64,000 bases of DNA from Shewanella psychrophila (GTDB lineage Bacteria > Pseudomonadota > Gammaproteobacteria > Enterobacterales > Shewanellaceae). Every line of letters begins with the position of its first letter. Position 1 is the stretch's first letter. The position numbers were made by a program, and so were the translations under genes. This document shows, piece after piece, positions 45,112-53,860 of this stretch. The notes under the pieces are model-generated. The model did not search any database and was not told the DNA's origin. It saw only the letters and a list, made by a program, of their open reading frames with translations. The DNA lies in NCBI RefSeq assembly GCF_002005305.1, contig NZ_CP014782.1, positions 5,642,001-5,706,000 on the forward strand, read 5' to 3'.

Positions 45112-48009
45112 TTAGAAACTATATTCAGCTCCAGCATAGAAATAAGCCCCATTAAACCCAAAAGGGGCTGAGCGACGTGAATAAGTAAACACACCTGGGC
45201 TGTTCACTATCTCATTACCATCATTGTCGACAATGACACCCGCTCTCGAGTTGCCAATTTCATTTTTATCAGGGTAAACATCGAAAATATTATTACCACC
45301 AAGATTAAATGACAAATTTTCAGTCAAATGATAATTAACTCTCAGATCTGTCAGAATTTCCGCACCATAGGTTTGACTATCTCCATCAGTCACTGTGTAT
45401 TCACCGTAACGGTTAAACGCTAAATTCACGCTCCAATCACCCTGTGTGTATAAGCTGCTTAGACTCATACGGTCCTCAGGTTGCCAATCTTCGATAATAG
45501 AGATGTCCTGCTCAGAAAAGATATCTTCTGGTGGGATCCCATCTAACGCACTGTTAGGGGGCGTGAAAATATCTGTCACTTCTGTTTCAGTAAAATTAGC
45601 TGCAAAGGTTAACTTTAAATCACCACTTAACACTTCCGTATTCCATGTAGCAATGATATCCACACCAGTTGTCTCAGTGTCTGCACCGTTTAAGAAAAAC
45701 TGTCCGGCACCGGCTCCTGCAGCAGTAAGGGCATCATCTAGCTCATCGGCTAAGCCATAACCCAACTTATTACTGATCACAATACGATCATCGATATCAA
45801 TCGAGTAATAATCTATGGTCATGTTAAGCCCATAACCAAAGTCGATAACGGTACCAATACTAAAGTTAGTGGATTCTTCCTCTTTCAGCTCAGGAATACC
45901 AATCGATTTAGCCAGCTTACTATCATTTCTAAAAGTACCAATCTGCACAGCTATCTGATCGCCTGAAGGATCTTCAGGATTGGTAATAAACTGAGTACTT
46001 ATATTATTGAAATACAGCTGCTGCATTGAAGGAGCACGGAACCCGGTACTCACAGCACTTCGCAATGAAATCTCTTCTGTAATGGACCAATTTGCCGCTA
46101 ACTTAAAATTAGTGCTGTCGCCGAAACCATCATAACGGTCATAGCGCGCTGCACCACTAATCAGTAAGTCGTCGGTAATATCGGCTTCCATCTCAGCATA
46201 AAAGGAGATCACATCACGTGACTCATCCACAGCAGAAATAGGACCTATTCCACCAAAACCTTGAGTGCCGGCACTACGATCAGTGTCATAAAGGCTTTCC
46301 CCTGATTCGGTATCATAGTCTCGATAAGAGTATTCATCTCCGGGGTTAACACGATATTCATCCGTTCTTATTTCCGCTCCCATCGCCAGTCCAAACAGCT
46401 CAAATTGCTGAGTGTAATCCAGGTTTATTGTTTGTAACGAAAGCTCTAAGCCATAAGCAAAACCTTGACGTGGCACCGAGGTACGTATCTCATCCGCACT
46501 CATCGAAGAGGTGTAGATCAATGAATTAGCATATGATGAGTTAATCGTGTCACTTGTTGTATAGTCGATTTTATTACGACCATAGGTATATGACAGATCT
46601 AATGTCGCATCGTTATTAAATTCAGTGTTGTAACCAAAATTATAAGATACATCATTTATCTCGGAGTTAATTTTGGGTAAGAAGCCTGCCGGAATGGTTG
46701 CATCACCATCTTGTAAAGGGGCGTTACCACCATTGTTATTGTTGTGACGAAAGAATGCCGCGGATTCATTATCTCGATTTGAGTAGGTGATAAAACCATA
46801 CAATTCCCCTTCGTCTAGTTCAAAGCCGGTATTAACTACCACACCTATTTGCTCAGAGTTCGCATCACCGATACGGAACGTATTTCTACTCGCGGTTAAC
46901 TCCCGTGAATCGCCTGCTAACTGCGCACCGTTTCCAGCATCTGTACACCCGGAAAACTGACAAGAACCATGCAAACCCGCTCTATTGGTATAGCCACGAT
47001 CGCGATAATTAAATGTCGTGTTCAAAAAGCCATTGTCACCCAAGGCAAAACCTTTTGAGATATCGATGTTGGTGGTTTCGCCATCACCTTCAGAATACTC
47101 ACCATAAGAGACGCCGACTTTACCGCCGTCTTCTGCATCCTTTAACACAATATTGATCACACCAGCGATAGCATCCGAGCCATATTGAGCCGCTGCGCCA
47201 TCACGCAACACCTCAATACGCTTAATAGCAGATGCTGGAATCGCATTCATATCAGTCCCAGCTGTACCTCGACCAACCGACGTATTGATGTGAATGAGAC
47301 TCGCTTGATGGCGTCGTTTACCATTGATCAATACTAAGGTTTGATCTGGCCCTAAGCCCCTCAAAGTGGCAGGTCTTAATGCATCGGTTCCATCACTGAT
47401 CGCTGAACTTGAAAAATTAAATGAAGGTGCAATGGCCTGTAACATACGGCCCACTTCCGTTTGACCGGTATTGGCCAAATCTTCTGCGGTTAAGATATCT
47501 ACCGGCACAGGTAACTCATTTGAACTTCTACCAGGAACTCGGCTACCAATCACAGAGATTAATTCCATTTCTTCCTCTACTTGAGCTACCTCTTCAGCTT
47601 GCGTAACTTGACTTGTCCCCATTGCCAGAGGAATTAAAGCTGCAATTGTTGTTTTTCTCATTGTTGTATTTATCCCATCCTGTTCATCGGCTCGAATGCT
47701 CAACAGACCAGTGAGATTAGCTACAGCGATTAATCCGGTACCATCTAGTAATTTTTTTAAACCGGAAGTAGCTGAGTAATAACCTTTCAAATCATTTGCT
47801 TGATGTTTTCTCGTTAAATCGAACGAAAAAACTATCGTTTGATTAGACTTCTTGGCAAATTCAATAATGGCTTTATCAGCGCGTTGTTTACTAATATCAA
47901 AGCGAATCAAACCATCGGCAAATACAAACGGTGAAAATGACAACACCATTGCCAGTAATAAAAGGCAGCATGTTTGCAATACTGTGATTTGCTTCGGACA
48001 AACTCGCAT
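45112..48009 (-). CDS. TonB-dependent receptor with N-terminal STN signalling domain
   Basis: 965 aa from ATG 48009. Order: signal peptide (1-32); STN domain (about 36-95); a second signal-peptide-like stretch (MRKTTIAALIPLAMGTSQVT, from residue 117); TonB box region and plug (about 145-280, with RGLGPDQTLVLINGKRR); 22-strand barrel ending in YSF. It imports an unknown substrate across the outer membrane with TonB energy, and the STN domain should signal to the FecR protein encoded upstream. The buried signal peptide suggests the STN part was added to an older receptor. Confidence 0.88.
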   Translation of the reverse strand: MRVCPKQITVLQTCCLLLLAMVLSFSPFVFADGLIRFDISKQRADKAIIEFAKKSNQTIVFSFDLTRKHQANDLKGYYSATSGLKKLLDGTGLIAVANLTGLLSIRADEQDGINTTMRKTTIAALIPLAMGTSQVTQAEEVAQVEEEMELISVIGSRVPGRSSNELPVPVDILTAEDLANTGQTEVGRMLQAIAPSFNFSSSAISDGTDALRPATLRGLGPDQTLVLINGKRRHQASLIHINTSVGRGTAGTDMNAIPASAIKRIEVLRDGAAAQYGSDAIAGVINIVLKDAEDGGKVGVSYGEYSEGDGETTNIDISKGFALGDNGFLNTTFNYRDRGYTNRAGLHGSCQFSGCTDAGNGAQLAGDSRELTASRNTFRIGDANSEQIGVVVNTGFELDEGELYGFITYSNRDNESAAFFRHNNNNGGNAPLQDGDATIPAGFLPKINSEINDVSYNFGYNTEFNNDATLDLSYTYGRNKIDYTTSDTINSSYANSLIYTSSMSADEIRTSVPRQGFAYGLELSLQTINLDYTQQFELFGLAMGAEIRTDEYRVNPGDEYSYRDYDTESGESLYDTDRSAGTQGFGGIGPISAVDESRDVISFYAEMEADITDDLLISGAARYDRYDGFGDSTNFKLAANWSITEEISLRSAVSTGFRAPSMQQLYFNNISTQFITNPEDPSGDQIAVQIGTFRNDSKLAKSIGIPELKEEESTNFSIGTVIDFGYGLNMTIDYYSIDIDDRIVISNKLGYGLADELDDALTAAGAGAGQFFLNGADTETTGVDIIATWNTEVLSGDLKLTFAANFTETEVTDIFTPPNSALDGIPPEDIFSEQDISIIEDWQPEDRMSLSSLYTQGDWSVNLAFNRYGEYTVTDGDSQTYGAEILTDLRVNYHLTENLSFNLGGNNIFDVYPDKNEIGNSRAGVIVDNDGNEIVNSPGVFTYSRRSAPFGFNGAYFYAGAEYSF

Positions 48010-48071
48010 TTGCCATCCGCGCAATATGAATAAACAGTTCAGAAAGAGAAATCCTCTATTGTTCTTATTAA

Positions 48072-49151
48072 TTATTTATTTTCCAATATTGGTGTTTTTG
48101 CATTAGCAGAGGTTAAATGAATGATGTTGTCAGCACCTTTACTGTAGACAATACTAAAATTACTCTGTAACGAGGCCAGCAAACCATCTATATCCCCGGC
48201 CTTAAAATAACCCGCCACCTTTAATTCCGATAATGCCGGATCAACAATATCAAACTTAATGGATGAGTAACGACTCACCTCAGTTAATGCTGTAGACAAA
48301 GGTTCGCCTTCAAAAATTAACATACCTTGCTGCCAGGCTAAGTCGCGTTGCAATTGTTCGAGCGGAAGCTTTTCAACTTCTTTACATGTATTTTCAATAA
48401 TCACAACCTTCTCGCCTGTTGACACTAACAAACCAGCTAACGCTTGCTTGGAAGTATCCTTTATCGACTCAGTAATCTTCTCAATACTCTGACCTGCGAT
48501 AGTGACCAAAACCCTACCGTGGCTGACCACTAACTCCATGTCGAGATCATTGTTTTTTTGCACATTAAAGATAGTGCCTAAGGCGGTAAATGATTGTTCA
48601 CCTACGGTAACGGTAAAGGGCCTTGATCTGTCTTTCGCAACATCAAATTTGGCCTCCCCCCGTATTAATGTAAGTTGGCGATAGCTGGATGAATAATTAA
48701 CCTTGATAGCACTATTCGTATTTAATTGAACTGTTGACCCGTCGGGCAAAGAAAAGGTGGTTTGCTTACCAATTGAGGTAACGAACTTTTGGACATACTC
48801 CTGTTTATCCCCAGATTCCCATTGAATGAATTGAGTATTTAAAACCCAACGCCCACCAAAAAGAAACAGCAATAAAAAACTTGCTGCAACAGCCAAATAT
48901 TGCCATTTAGCCTTACCATTACTCACTGACTTTTTAAGCGGGAATAGCATACTTAATTCATTTAAGACACTTAAATCATCCCAATATGAAGCCATATAAA
49001 ACAAGGCCTCACGATGCGCATTACTCTCACTTATCCACTTCGACAATGCCTCTATTTCAGCCTCAGACAAACCTCTATCGATACGGCTTACCCACCTGGA
49101 TGCTTGATCTTGAATATCTTCTTTGGTGTAAAACTTTTTGACTGTACTCAT
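48072..49151 (-). CDS. FecR-family anti-sigma/signal-transfer protein
   Basis: 359 aa. A cytoplasmic N-terminal DUF4880-like part (about 1-80, with WVSRIDRGLSEAEIEALSKW) binds the sigma factor; one membrane helix lies near 88-106 (YLAVAASFLLLFLFGG); the periplasmic FecR domain (about 125-350) contacts the STN domain of the receptor. Its ATG overlaps the sigma gene stop by 4 bp. Position and domains make the signal path receptor to FecR to FecI clear. Confidence 0.9.
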   Translation of the reverse strand: MSTVKKFYTKEDIQDQASRWVSRIDRGLSEAEIEALSKWISESNAHREALFYMASYWDDLSVLNELSMLFPLKKSVSNGKAKWQYLAVAASFLLLFLFGGRWVLNTQFIQWESGDKQEYVQKFVTSIGKQTTFSLPDGSTVQLNTNSAIKVNYSSSYRQLTLIRGEAKFDVAKDRSRPFTVTVGEQSFTALGTIFNVQKNNDLDMELVVSHGRVLVTIAGQSIEKITESIKDTSKQALAGLLVSTGEKVVIIENTCKEVEKLPLEQLQRDLAWQQGMLIFEGEPLSTALTEVSRYSSIKFDIVDPALSELKVAGYFKAGDIDGLLASLQSNFSIVYSKGADNIIHLTSANAKTPILENK

Positions 49152-49783
49152 CGGCTAATAAACTCTTTTATATTAGACTGATTATTGGCGATACTAGCTG
49201 ATCTATCCATTGAGGCTGTGACACTCACTGAAGAGTCACTTTGAGTCATGTTAGCACTCATTTTTTCCATATACTGTACGCTCTTAAGCAAACCTTTTGC
49301 CACATGCTTTTCTACTGTGCTCTCACTGATACTTAGATATTTTGCAATTTCACTCTGACTTAAGCCATACACTTTTTTCAATATAAAACATTTTCGTACA
49401 GGACCTGAGAGCTGGTCTGTCGCCCGACAAAATAGTAAGAAGCGTTCTTTACTTTCAAATTCAGACTCAAATGAGCTAGAGATAAGTTCAATTGGAGGCT
49501 CAACAAATGTTTCAATAGAGTCATTGTATTTATGGGAGGATTTAGCGATATGATTTAATGCCAAATGCTTCGCTGTTTTAAGCATATAGCTACGGACATA
49601 CTTAATCTCTTGCTTTAATTCAGCCTCATAACTACGAACAAAAGTATCTTGCACTATGTCATCGATATCGTCAGGTTGGACGATTTTACTAATGACCCGC
49701 TTTAGCTTATTCGAGTAATTAATAAAAATATCTGACACATTTGATTTATTTTTAGCAGCCACCAAACAAACACCCTGAAACAC
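49148..49783 (-). CDS. ECF sigma factor (FecI type)
   Basis: About 200 aa with sigma region 2 (DDIDDIVQDTFVRSYE, about 37-52) and region 4 (CFILKKVYGLSQSEIAKYLS). It should direct transcription of the receptor operon once released by FecR. There is no ATG near the N terminus; GTG 49783 and a TTG/GTG pair at 49765/49762 (after CAGGG) are candidate starts, so the N terminus is uncertain by seven residues. Confidence 0.87.
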   Translation of the reverse strand: MFQGVCLVAAKNKSNVSDIFINYSNKLKRVISKIVQPDDIDDIVQDTFVRSYEAELKQEIKYVRSYMLKTAKHLALNHIAKSSHKYNDSIETFVEPPIELISSSFESEFESKERFLLFCRATDQLSGPVRKCFILKKVYGLSQSEIAKYLSISESTVEKHVAKGLLKSVQYMEKMSANMTQSDSSVSVTASMDRSASIANNQSNIKEFISR

Positions 49784-50003
49784 AACAAACCCATTAACTT
49801 AACCTTAACCTAACACACCTTGCATCGATTCCCCTTTAAATTCGTTTACAGGTTTTATTTGAAGCACTATGACTGGTTAGTGACTAGGCTAAGAGCGACA
49901 CGCCATTGACCAGCAGAGTATTGCTCACAGTCGATAGCAAAGCGCAGGCGTATGATATGCTGGCAATGAATGAGGCAACTTAGTGACATGAACAGTTCGG
50001 AAA

Positions 50004-50450
50004 ATGACTAATAAGAAAAAGACCCAAGAACAAGCTGTAAAAGAAGCTTCTGCCATCAATTTAGAAGGCGGCTGCTTGTGTGGCGCACTCAGATATAGTG
50101 TATCGGCAATGCCCTTCGATGCAGACCATTGCCACTGTCGCATCTGCCAAAAAAGCACGGGAGCCGTAGTAGGCAGCTGGATGGATTTTCTTATCGAGCA
50201 GATCAGTTGGCTTTGCGGCAAACCAAGCGAATATGCTTCCTCAGACACCACAAGGCGCGGATTTTGTTCTAACTGTGGTACCAGTATCAGCTTTCGCGAT
50301 ACAAAGCATCCGAAATACTACACGTTAAGCATTGCATCATTGGATGAATCACACTTAGTGCCAGTTAAGTATCATATACACACTTCCAGCCAGATTAGTT
50401 GGCTATGTATAAAGGATGATACTCCCAAGTATCCAGGCTCTCGTCGTTAG
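50004..50450 (+). CDS. GFA-family zinc-binding protein
   Basis: 148 aa. The Cys clusters GGCLCGALRY, CHCRICQ and FCSNCG are the zinc ligands of the GFA family (named for glutathione-dependent formaldehyde-activating enzyme), and all are intact. Substrate cannot be inferred. A 20-residue charged N-terminal extension precedes the fold. Single gene, no clear partner. Confidence 0.85.
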   Translation: MTNKKKTQEQAVKEASAINLEGGCLCGALRYSVSAMPFDADHCHCRICQKSTGAVVGSWMDFLIEQISWLCGKPSEYASSDTTRRGFCSNCGTSISFRDTKHPKYYTLSIASLDESHLVPVKYHIHTSSQISWLCIKDDTPKYPGSRR

Positions 50451-50751
50451 GGGGTTAACTCTTCTTTTTACTTTATTTGTATCAACTAAGTGCAGTGAAA
50501 TAGCGCCTTTCTTCCTCTTCAATATACTAACATCCGCTTATAAGTAGGCATGGATCTTACTTCCTACTTAAGTCATACACTCAAAGCGCGATTGTTCTGC
50601 TCTATAATTATTTTCAGTTCATCGAATAAAACTCTCACTTATCAGGTCTTATTGCAGCACCAGTAATAGCAGCACATATACGACTAAATCTAACAATAGC
50701 AACAGAAACAAAAACAAAAACAAAAACAAAAACAAAAACAGGAATAGTGAC
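50451..50751. other. 300-bp leader region with a hexanucleotide repeat
   Basis: No gene is seen. The only notable structures are a weak dyad near 50545 (GTAGG...CCTAC) and the CAAAAA repeat listed separately. Likely holds the promoter of the secreted protein gene at 50752. Confidence 0.4.
50703..50738 (+). repeat. hexanucleotide tandem repeat (CAAAAA, five copies, plus CAGAAA)
   Basis: Five exact CAAAAA units follow one CAGAAA and end 13 bp before the start codon at 50752, with AGGAAT in between. Such slippage-prone tracts next to a ribosome site can tune expression by changing spacing or mRNA structure. Confidence 0.88.
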
Positions 50752-51201
50752 ATGACTGAAACACTCAATCTCAAGTTTATCCTTACCTTTAAAGCCATTA
50801 CGGTTTTTTTCTTGGTATTCATAGCGGCGTCCATCGCTATCACAACCCAAGCCAAAGCCGACGAGATAACCGAAATGACTGAGATAACAGGTGAGCATAA
50901 CGGTCAAGTCATGGCAGTGAGCGGGCAATCTAAGGCATGGGAAGCGTCGAGCCAGCAATGGATGAGTCTGGATAGTTTCTGGCAAAATTGGGCTGACAGC
51001 CGTGGCGGTATCACCTGGGGACGCAGTAAAAATTACCCAGCTTATGAGCAAGTCAAAGAGCAAGATACGCTTTTGATAGAGCTCGACAGTGGTACCTGCT
51101 TGATGGAGTTCTGGCACTCCCGTTGGAGACGCGCCAACGATGTTCGCCGCTGGGATGATGCTTTTAATACATATTCTGCATGTAATAAAGTGTTCGACTA
51201 A
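50752..51201 (+). CDS. secreted protein of unknown function
   Basis: 149 aa. Residues 1-36 form a signal peptide with a strong core (ITVFFLVFIAASIAI) and cleavage near AKA-DEI. The mature part is rich in Trp (QQWMSLDSFWQNWADS, FWHSRWRRANDVRRW) and has two Cys that may pair. I recognise no family. The hexanucleotide repeat before its start makes expression variation possible. Confidence 0.62.
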   Translation: MTETLNLKFILTFKAITVFFLVFIAASIAITTQAKADEITEMTEITGEHNGQVMAVSGQSKAWEASSQQWMSLDSFWQNWADSRGGITWGRSKNYPAYEQVKEQDTLLIELDSGTCLMEFWHSRWRRANDVRRWDDAFNTYSACNKVFD

Positions 51202-51548
51202 ATGGGTTAGTCGGTCAACTTGTTTAGGGGTGATCTACTACTTTAATTTGTATTGGTAAGGTGGAAGATGAAGGCTGCACCTTCATGGCAACCTATCACC
51301 TGTCTGGCAGCGGGCTTATGTGCAGATACTTCTGTGAGACGCAGCAAGTACGCTCCCTGTATGCTCTACGACAGCATCCATGCTGCCGAAGCTCACAGCC
51401 GCATCTACACTTTATAACTTACTAGAAGGGTTTACCTTCGATTAAAGAGAGCTATCCACCTTGCTCTTGTATGAAATGGAATTCCACGACGTTAATCCAA
51501 ACGGAGTTTGGAAAATCTCTTCGGCCAGAGATACAAACTATCAAACAA
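51202..51548. other. 347 bp without a supported gene
   Basis: Nothing is convincingly coding. A GAAGGCTGCACCTTC dyad is near 51270, and the 51360-51405 stretch (GACAGCATCCATGCTGCC) is a small dyad; these look like interspersed repeat debris. Confidence 0.35.
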
Positions 51549-51550
51549 CA

Positions 51551-51582
51551 AAAAAGGGAGTGAACTTAAGTCCACTCCCTTC
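51551..51582 (-). terminator. intrinsic terminator after dbpA
   Basis: On the minus strand AAGGGAGTG and CACTCCCTT pair and are followed by TTTTTTG. Confidence 0.85.
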
Positions 51583-51651
51583 CTCTCGATATGTTATACA
51601 AGCTGGCAGCCTAGGAACTAGAGTCTCTAACCTAGGGCCTTAGTCGACAGA

Positions 51652-53028
51652 CTAGCGCATTTCCCATGCACGATACATGCGGCCTTTAAGCTTGCCATTG
51701 ACTATCTTATGCAGAGCACGCTTGGCGACTTTGCGGTCAACGGCTACATATGAGCGGAATTCGGTGATCTTAATCTTGCCGACTTCAGAGCCTTGAATCC
51801 CATCTTCACCTGTTAGTGCTCCGAGAATATCCCCAGGGCGAACCTTATTCTTCTTACCGCCTTCGATCTGCAGAGTAACCATCTTAGGCTGAGTCGGGAA
51901 GGTGTCTAACAGGTTCTCAGGTGGTAAACCTTCGCTAACGATATCACGTTCAAGATACTCTTCTAATAACTTGATCTTGTAATCATCATCATAGGTATAA
52001 AAAGTAAAGGCTGTCCCCTTGCTACCAGCGCGCCCGGTTCGGCCAATGCGGTGAATATGCACTTCGGTATCGAAGGCAAATTCGTAATTAATCACCATAT
52101 CTAAGGCTTCGATATCCAAACCGCGAGCGGCGACATCCGTTGCCACCATGATAGAGGCACTCTTGTTGGCGAACTGCATCAGGGTGATATCTCTATCTCT
52201 CTGCTCCAGATCACCATGAAGTGCCACTACGCTAAAGCCATCATTGGCTAATGTGGCGGCAACATCTTTGGTTTCACGCTTGGTATTACAGAAGACCACG
52301 GCGCTCTCGGGACGATGCTGCAACAGTAATAATCGCAGCGCTTTTTGGCGATCTTTATTGCTGTCGATCTGATAAAAGTGCTGATCGATACTGCTGCTGT
52401 CGTGAGTTGATGCTACCTTGACCATCACGGGTTCAAACATAATCTCTTCTGCGACCTTTTGAATCTGCTTAGGGAATGTGGCGCTAAACAATAAGGTCTG
52501 ACGTTCACGTGGCATCTCAGCCATAATGTAGTCTAGATCAGGTAAGAAGCCCATTTCCAACATACGATCGGCTTCATCAAGGACTAAGGTGTTGACGTTT
52601 TCCAGATTTAGCAGCTCACGTGACAGGTGATCAATAATACGACCCGGCGTACCCACTATGATATGGGCTCCATGCTCAAGCGAGCCGATCTGCGGCCCCA
52701 TCGGCACACCACCACATAGGGTCAGCACCTTGATGTTGTGAATACCACGAGCCAGAGTACGGATCTCTTTCGCTACCTGATCGGCCAGTTCTCGAGTCGG
52801 ACATAAGACTAGCGACTGAATACGAAAACGTTTCACGTCTAACTTGTTTAATAGACCTAAGCCAAATGCTGCGGTTTTACCTGAACCTGTTTTACCTTGG
52901 CCAATTACATCTTCACCATTTAAGATAGCCGGTAAGCTTTGTGCCTGAATGGATGTCATCGAGTCATAACCCATGGTTTTTAGGTTACTAACTAACTCAG
53001 GTTTCAAGGTTAATGTCGAAAATGACAT
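51652..53028 (-). CDS. dbpA: DbpA-type ATP-dependent RNA helicase
   Basis: 458 aa from MSFSTLTLKPEL. Motifs: GQGKTGSGKT, CPTRELADQV, DEADRML, SATFP, HGDLEQRDRD, HRIGRTGRAG. The last 75 residues (IEGGKKNKVRPGDILGALTG) are the DbpA RNA-binding domain that targets helix 92 of 23S rRNA, so the role is late 50S assembly. ATG 53028 aligns with the E. coli start but lacks a ribosome site; TTG 53061, after AGGAATAGACC, is a serious alternative adding 11 residues. Confidence 0.92.
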   Translation of the reverse strand: MSFSTLTLKPELVSNLKTMGYDSMTSIQAQSLPAILNGEDVIGQGKTGSGKTAAFGLGLLNKLDVKRFRIQSLVLCPTRELADQVAKEIRTLARGIHNIKVLTLCGGVPMGPQIGSLEHGAHIIVGTPGRIIDHLSRELLNLENVNTLVLDEADRMLEMGFLPDLDYIMAEMPRERQTLLFSATFPKQIQKVAEEIMFEPVMVKVASTHDSSSIDQHFYQIDSNKDRQKALRLLLLQHRPESAVVFCNTKRETKDVAATLANDGFSVVALHGDLEQRDRDITLMQFANKSASIMVATDVAARGLDIEALDMVINYEFAFDTEVHIHRIGRTGRAGSKGTAFTFYTYDDDYKIKLLEEYLERDIVSEGLPPENLLDTFPTQPKMVTLQIEGGKKNKVRPGDILGALTGEDGIQGSEVGKIKITEFRSYVAVDRKVAKRALHKIVNGKLKGRMYRAWEMR

Positions 53029-53061
53029 ATTTGTATCTGCTTTGGGGGTAACTTGGCTCAA

Positions 53062-53377
53062 GGTCTATTCCTATTTTTATCACGACGACAAGCTCGCCAT
53101 GAAAGCGAATATCAATGCTAATCAACTGATATTCCGCTGATATAAATCGAATTTACTAAGCTAAACACCATCCCGTGAAATCGATGATAATCAGGCTCAA
53201 TAATAATGGGCGGAGTATAGCAATATTTATACTGACTTGCGCTAATAGGTGTCCGAAAATCTTAGCCTATTTAAGAAAATATTATAAAAACTATTCCCCC
53301 CGCAAAACTATCGGCGTAATGCTTTATTGCTCACATCCTCAGCATAAGCTTCGCCTAAACTTCCACAGTTTGGACTC
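53062..53377. other. 316-bp region upstream of dbpA, no gene seen
   Basis: Contains the dbpA promoter and leader presumably, but I cannot place -10/-35 boxes with confidence. No structured RNA or repeat stands out. Confidence 0.35.
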
Positions 53378-53523
53378 TTATAGAGCTAAGTCACTGCCTG
53401 TTACTAGCCTGCTCTCTTCTCTCTTGGCGTCTAGCCGCTCAATCACGACTCCATAGATGATCAATAAAATCGCAGAGACAGTGGCAATAGCCGCAAACAC
53501 ATACCAGATGTCGTGAGCATTAG
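53378..53523 (-). pseudogene. C-terminal remnant of a membrane transporter
   Basis: The minus-strand frame NAHDIWYVFAAIATVSAILL followed by IIYGVVIERLD and a charged tail to TAA looks like the last helix and tail of a major-facilitator transporter. A TAG stands immediately upstream and no start or earlier helices are found, so only this fragment survives. Confidence 0.55.
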
Positions 53524-53526
53524 TCT

Positions 53527-53769
53527 ATGCTTCGAACCAAGCCTCATGGCTGGAAAATGTGCGTGGAACCGAGTAATAAGCTTGCAACAGATAGCCAGTT
53601 AACCAAAATCGAGCAAAGAGCTAATAAACGAGTGCAGATGAGAGAAGAGGCCATTAGGAGTGCAGAAAAAGAACCCGCTAACCAAGCCGCTTCAATACTG
53701 GTGAAGCCCAGTACTCTAGACTGGTACAAGGTGTTCTGTGGACATATGCACTCATGTTTCCTCCAATGA
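53527..53769 (+). CDS. possible 80-aa charged protein, doubtful
   Basis: The frame is open with a believable charged helical composition (KIEQRANKRVQMREEAIRSA) and ends WYKVFCGHMHSCFLQ. The complementary strand also has a 60-codon hydrophobic frame over the same bases. There is no good ribosome site for either. It may be a remnant of a gene cut during the same decay that left the transporter fragment. Confidence 0.3.
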   Translation: MLRTKPHGWKMCVEPSNKLATDSQLTKIEQRANKRVQMREEAIRSAEKEPANQAASILVKPSTLDWYKVFCGHMHSCFLQ

Positions 53770-53860
53770 CAATAAGGTCCTATTCATTGATAACAATGAG
53801 GCTCATAGTTTTACTCATTAAGCTTACAGCGACTAAAACTTTAGATGTAGAAATTTTTAG

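Noticed and set aside
49925..50251. 108-aa minus-strand frame
   Set aside because: Fully antisense to the GFA gene, whose zinc-binding cysteines are intact.
50635..51117. Minus-strand frame through the CAAAAA repeat (poly Phe-Val)
   Set aside because: It is antisense to the signal-peptide protein and its hydrophobic run is only the translation of the hexamer.
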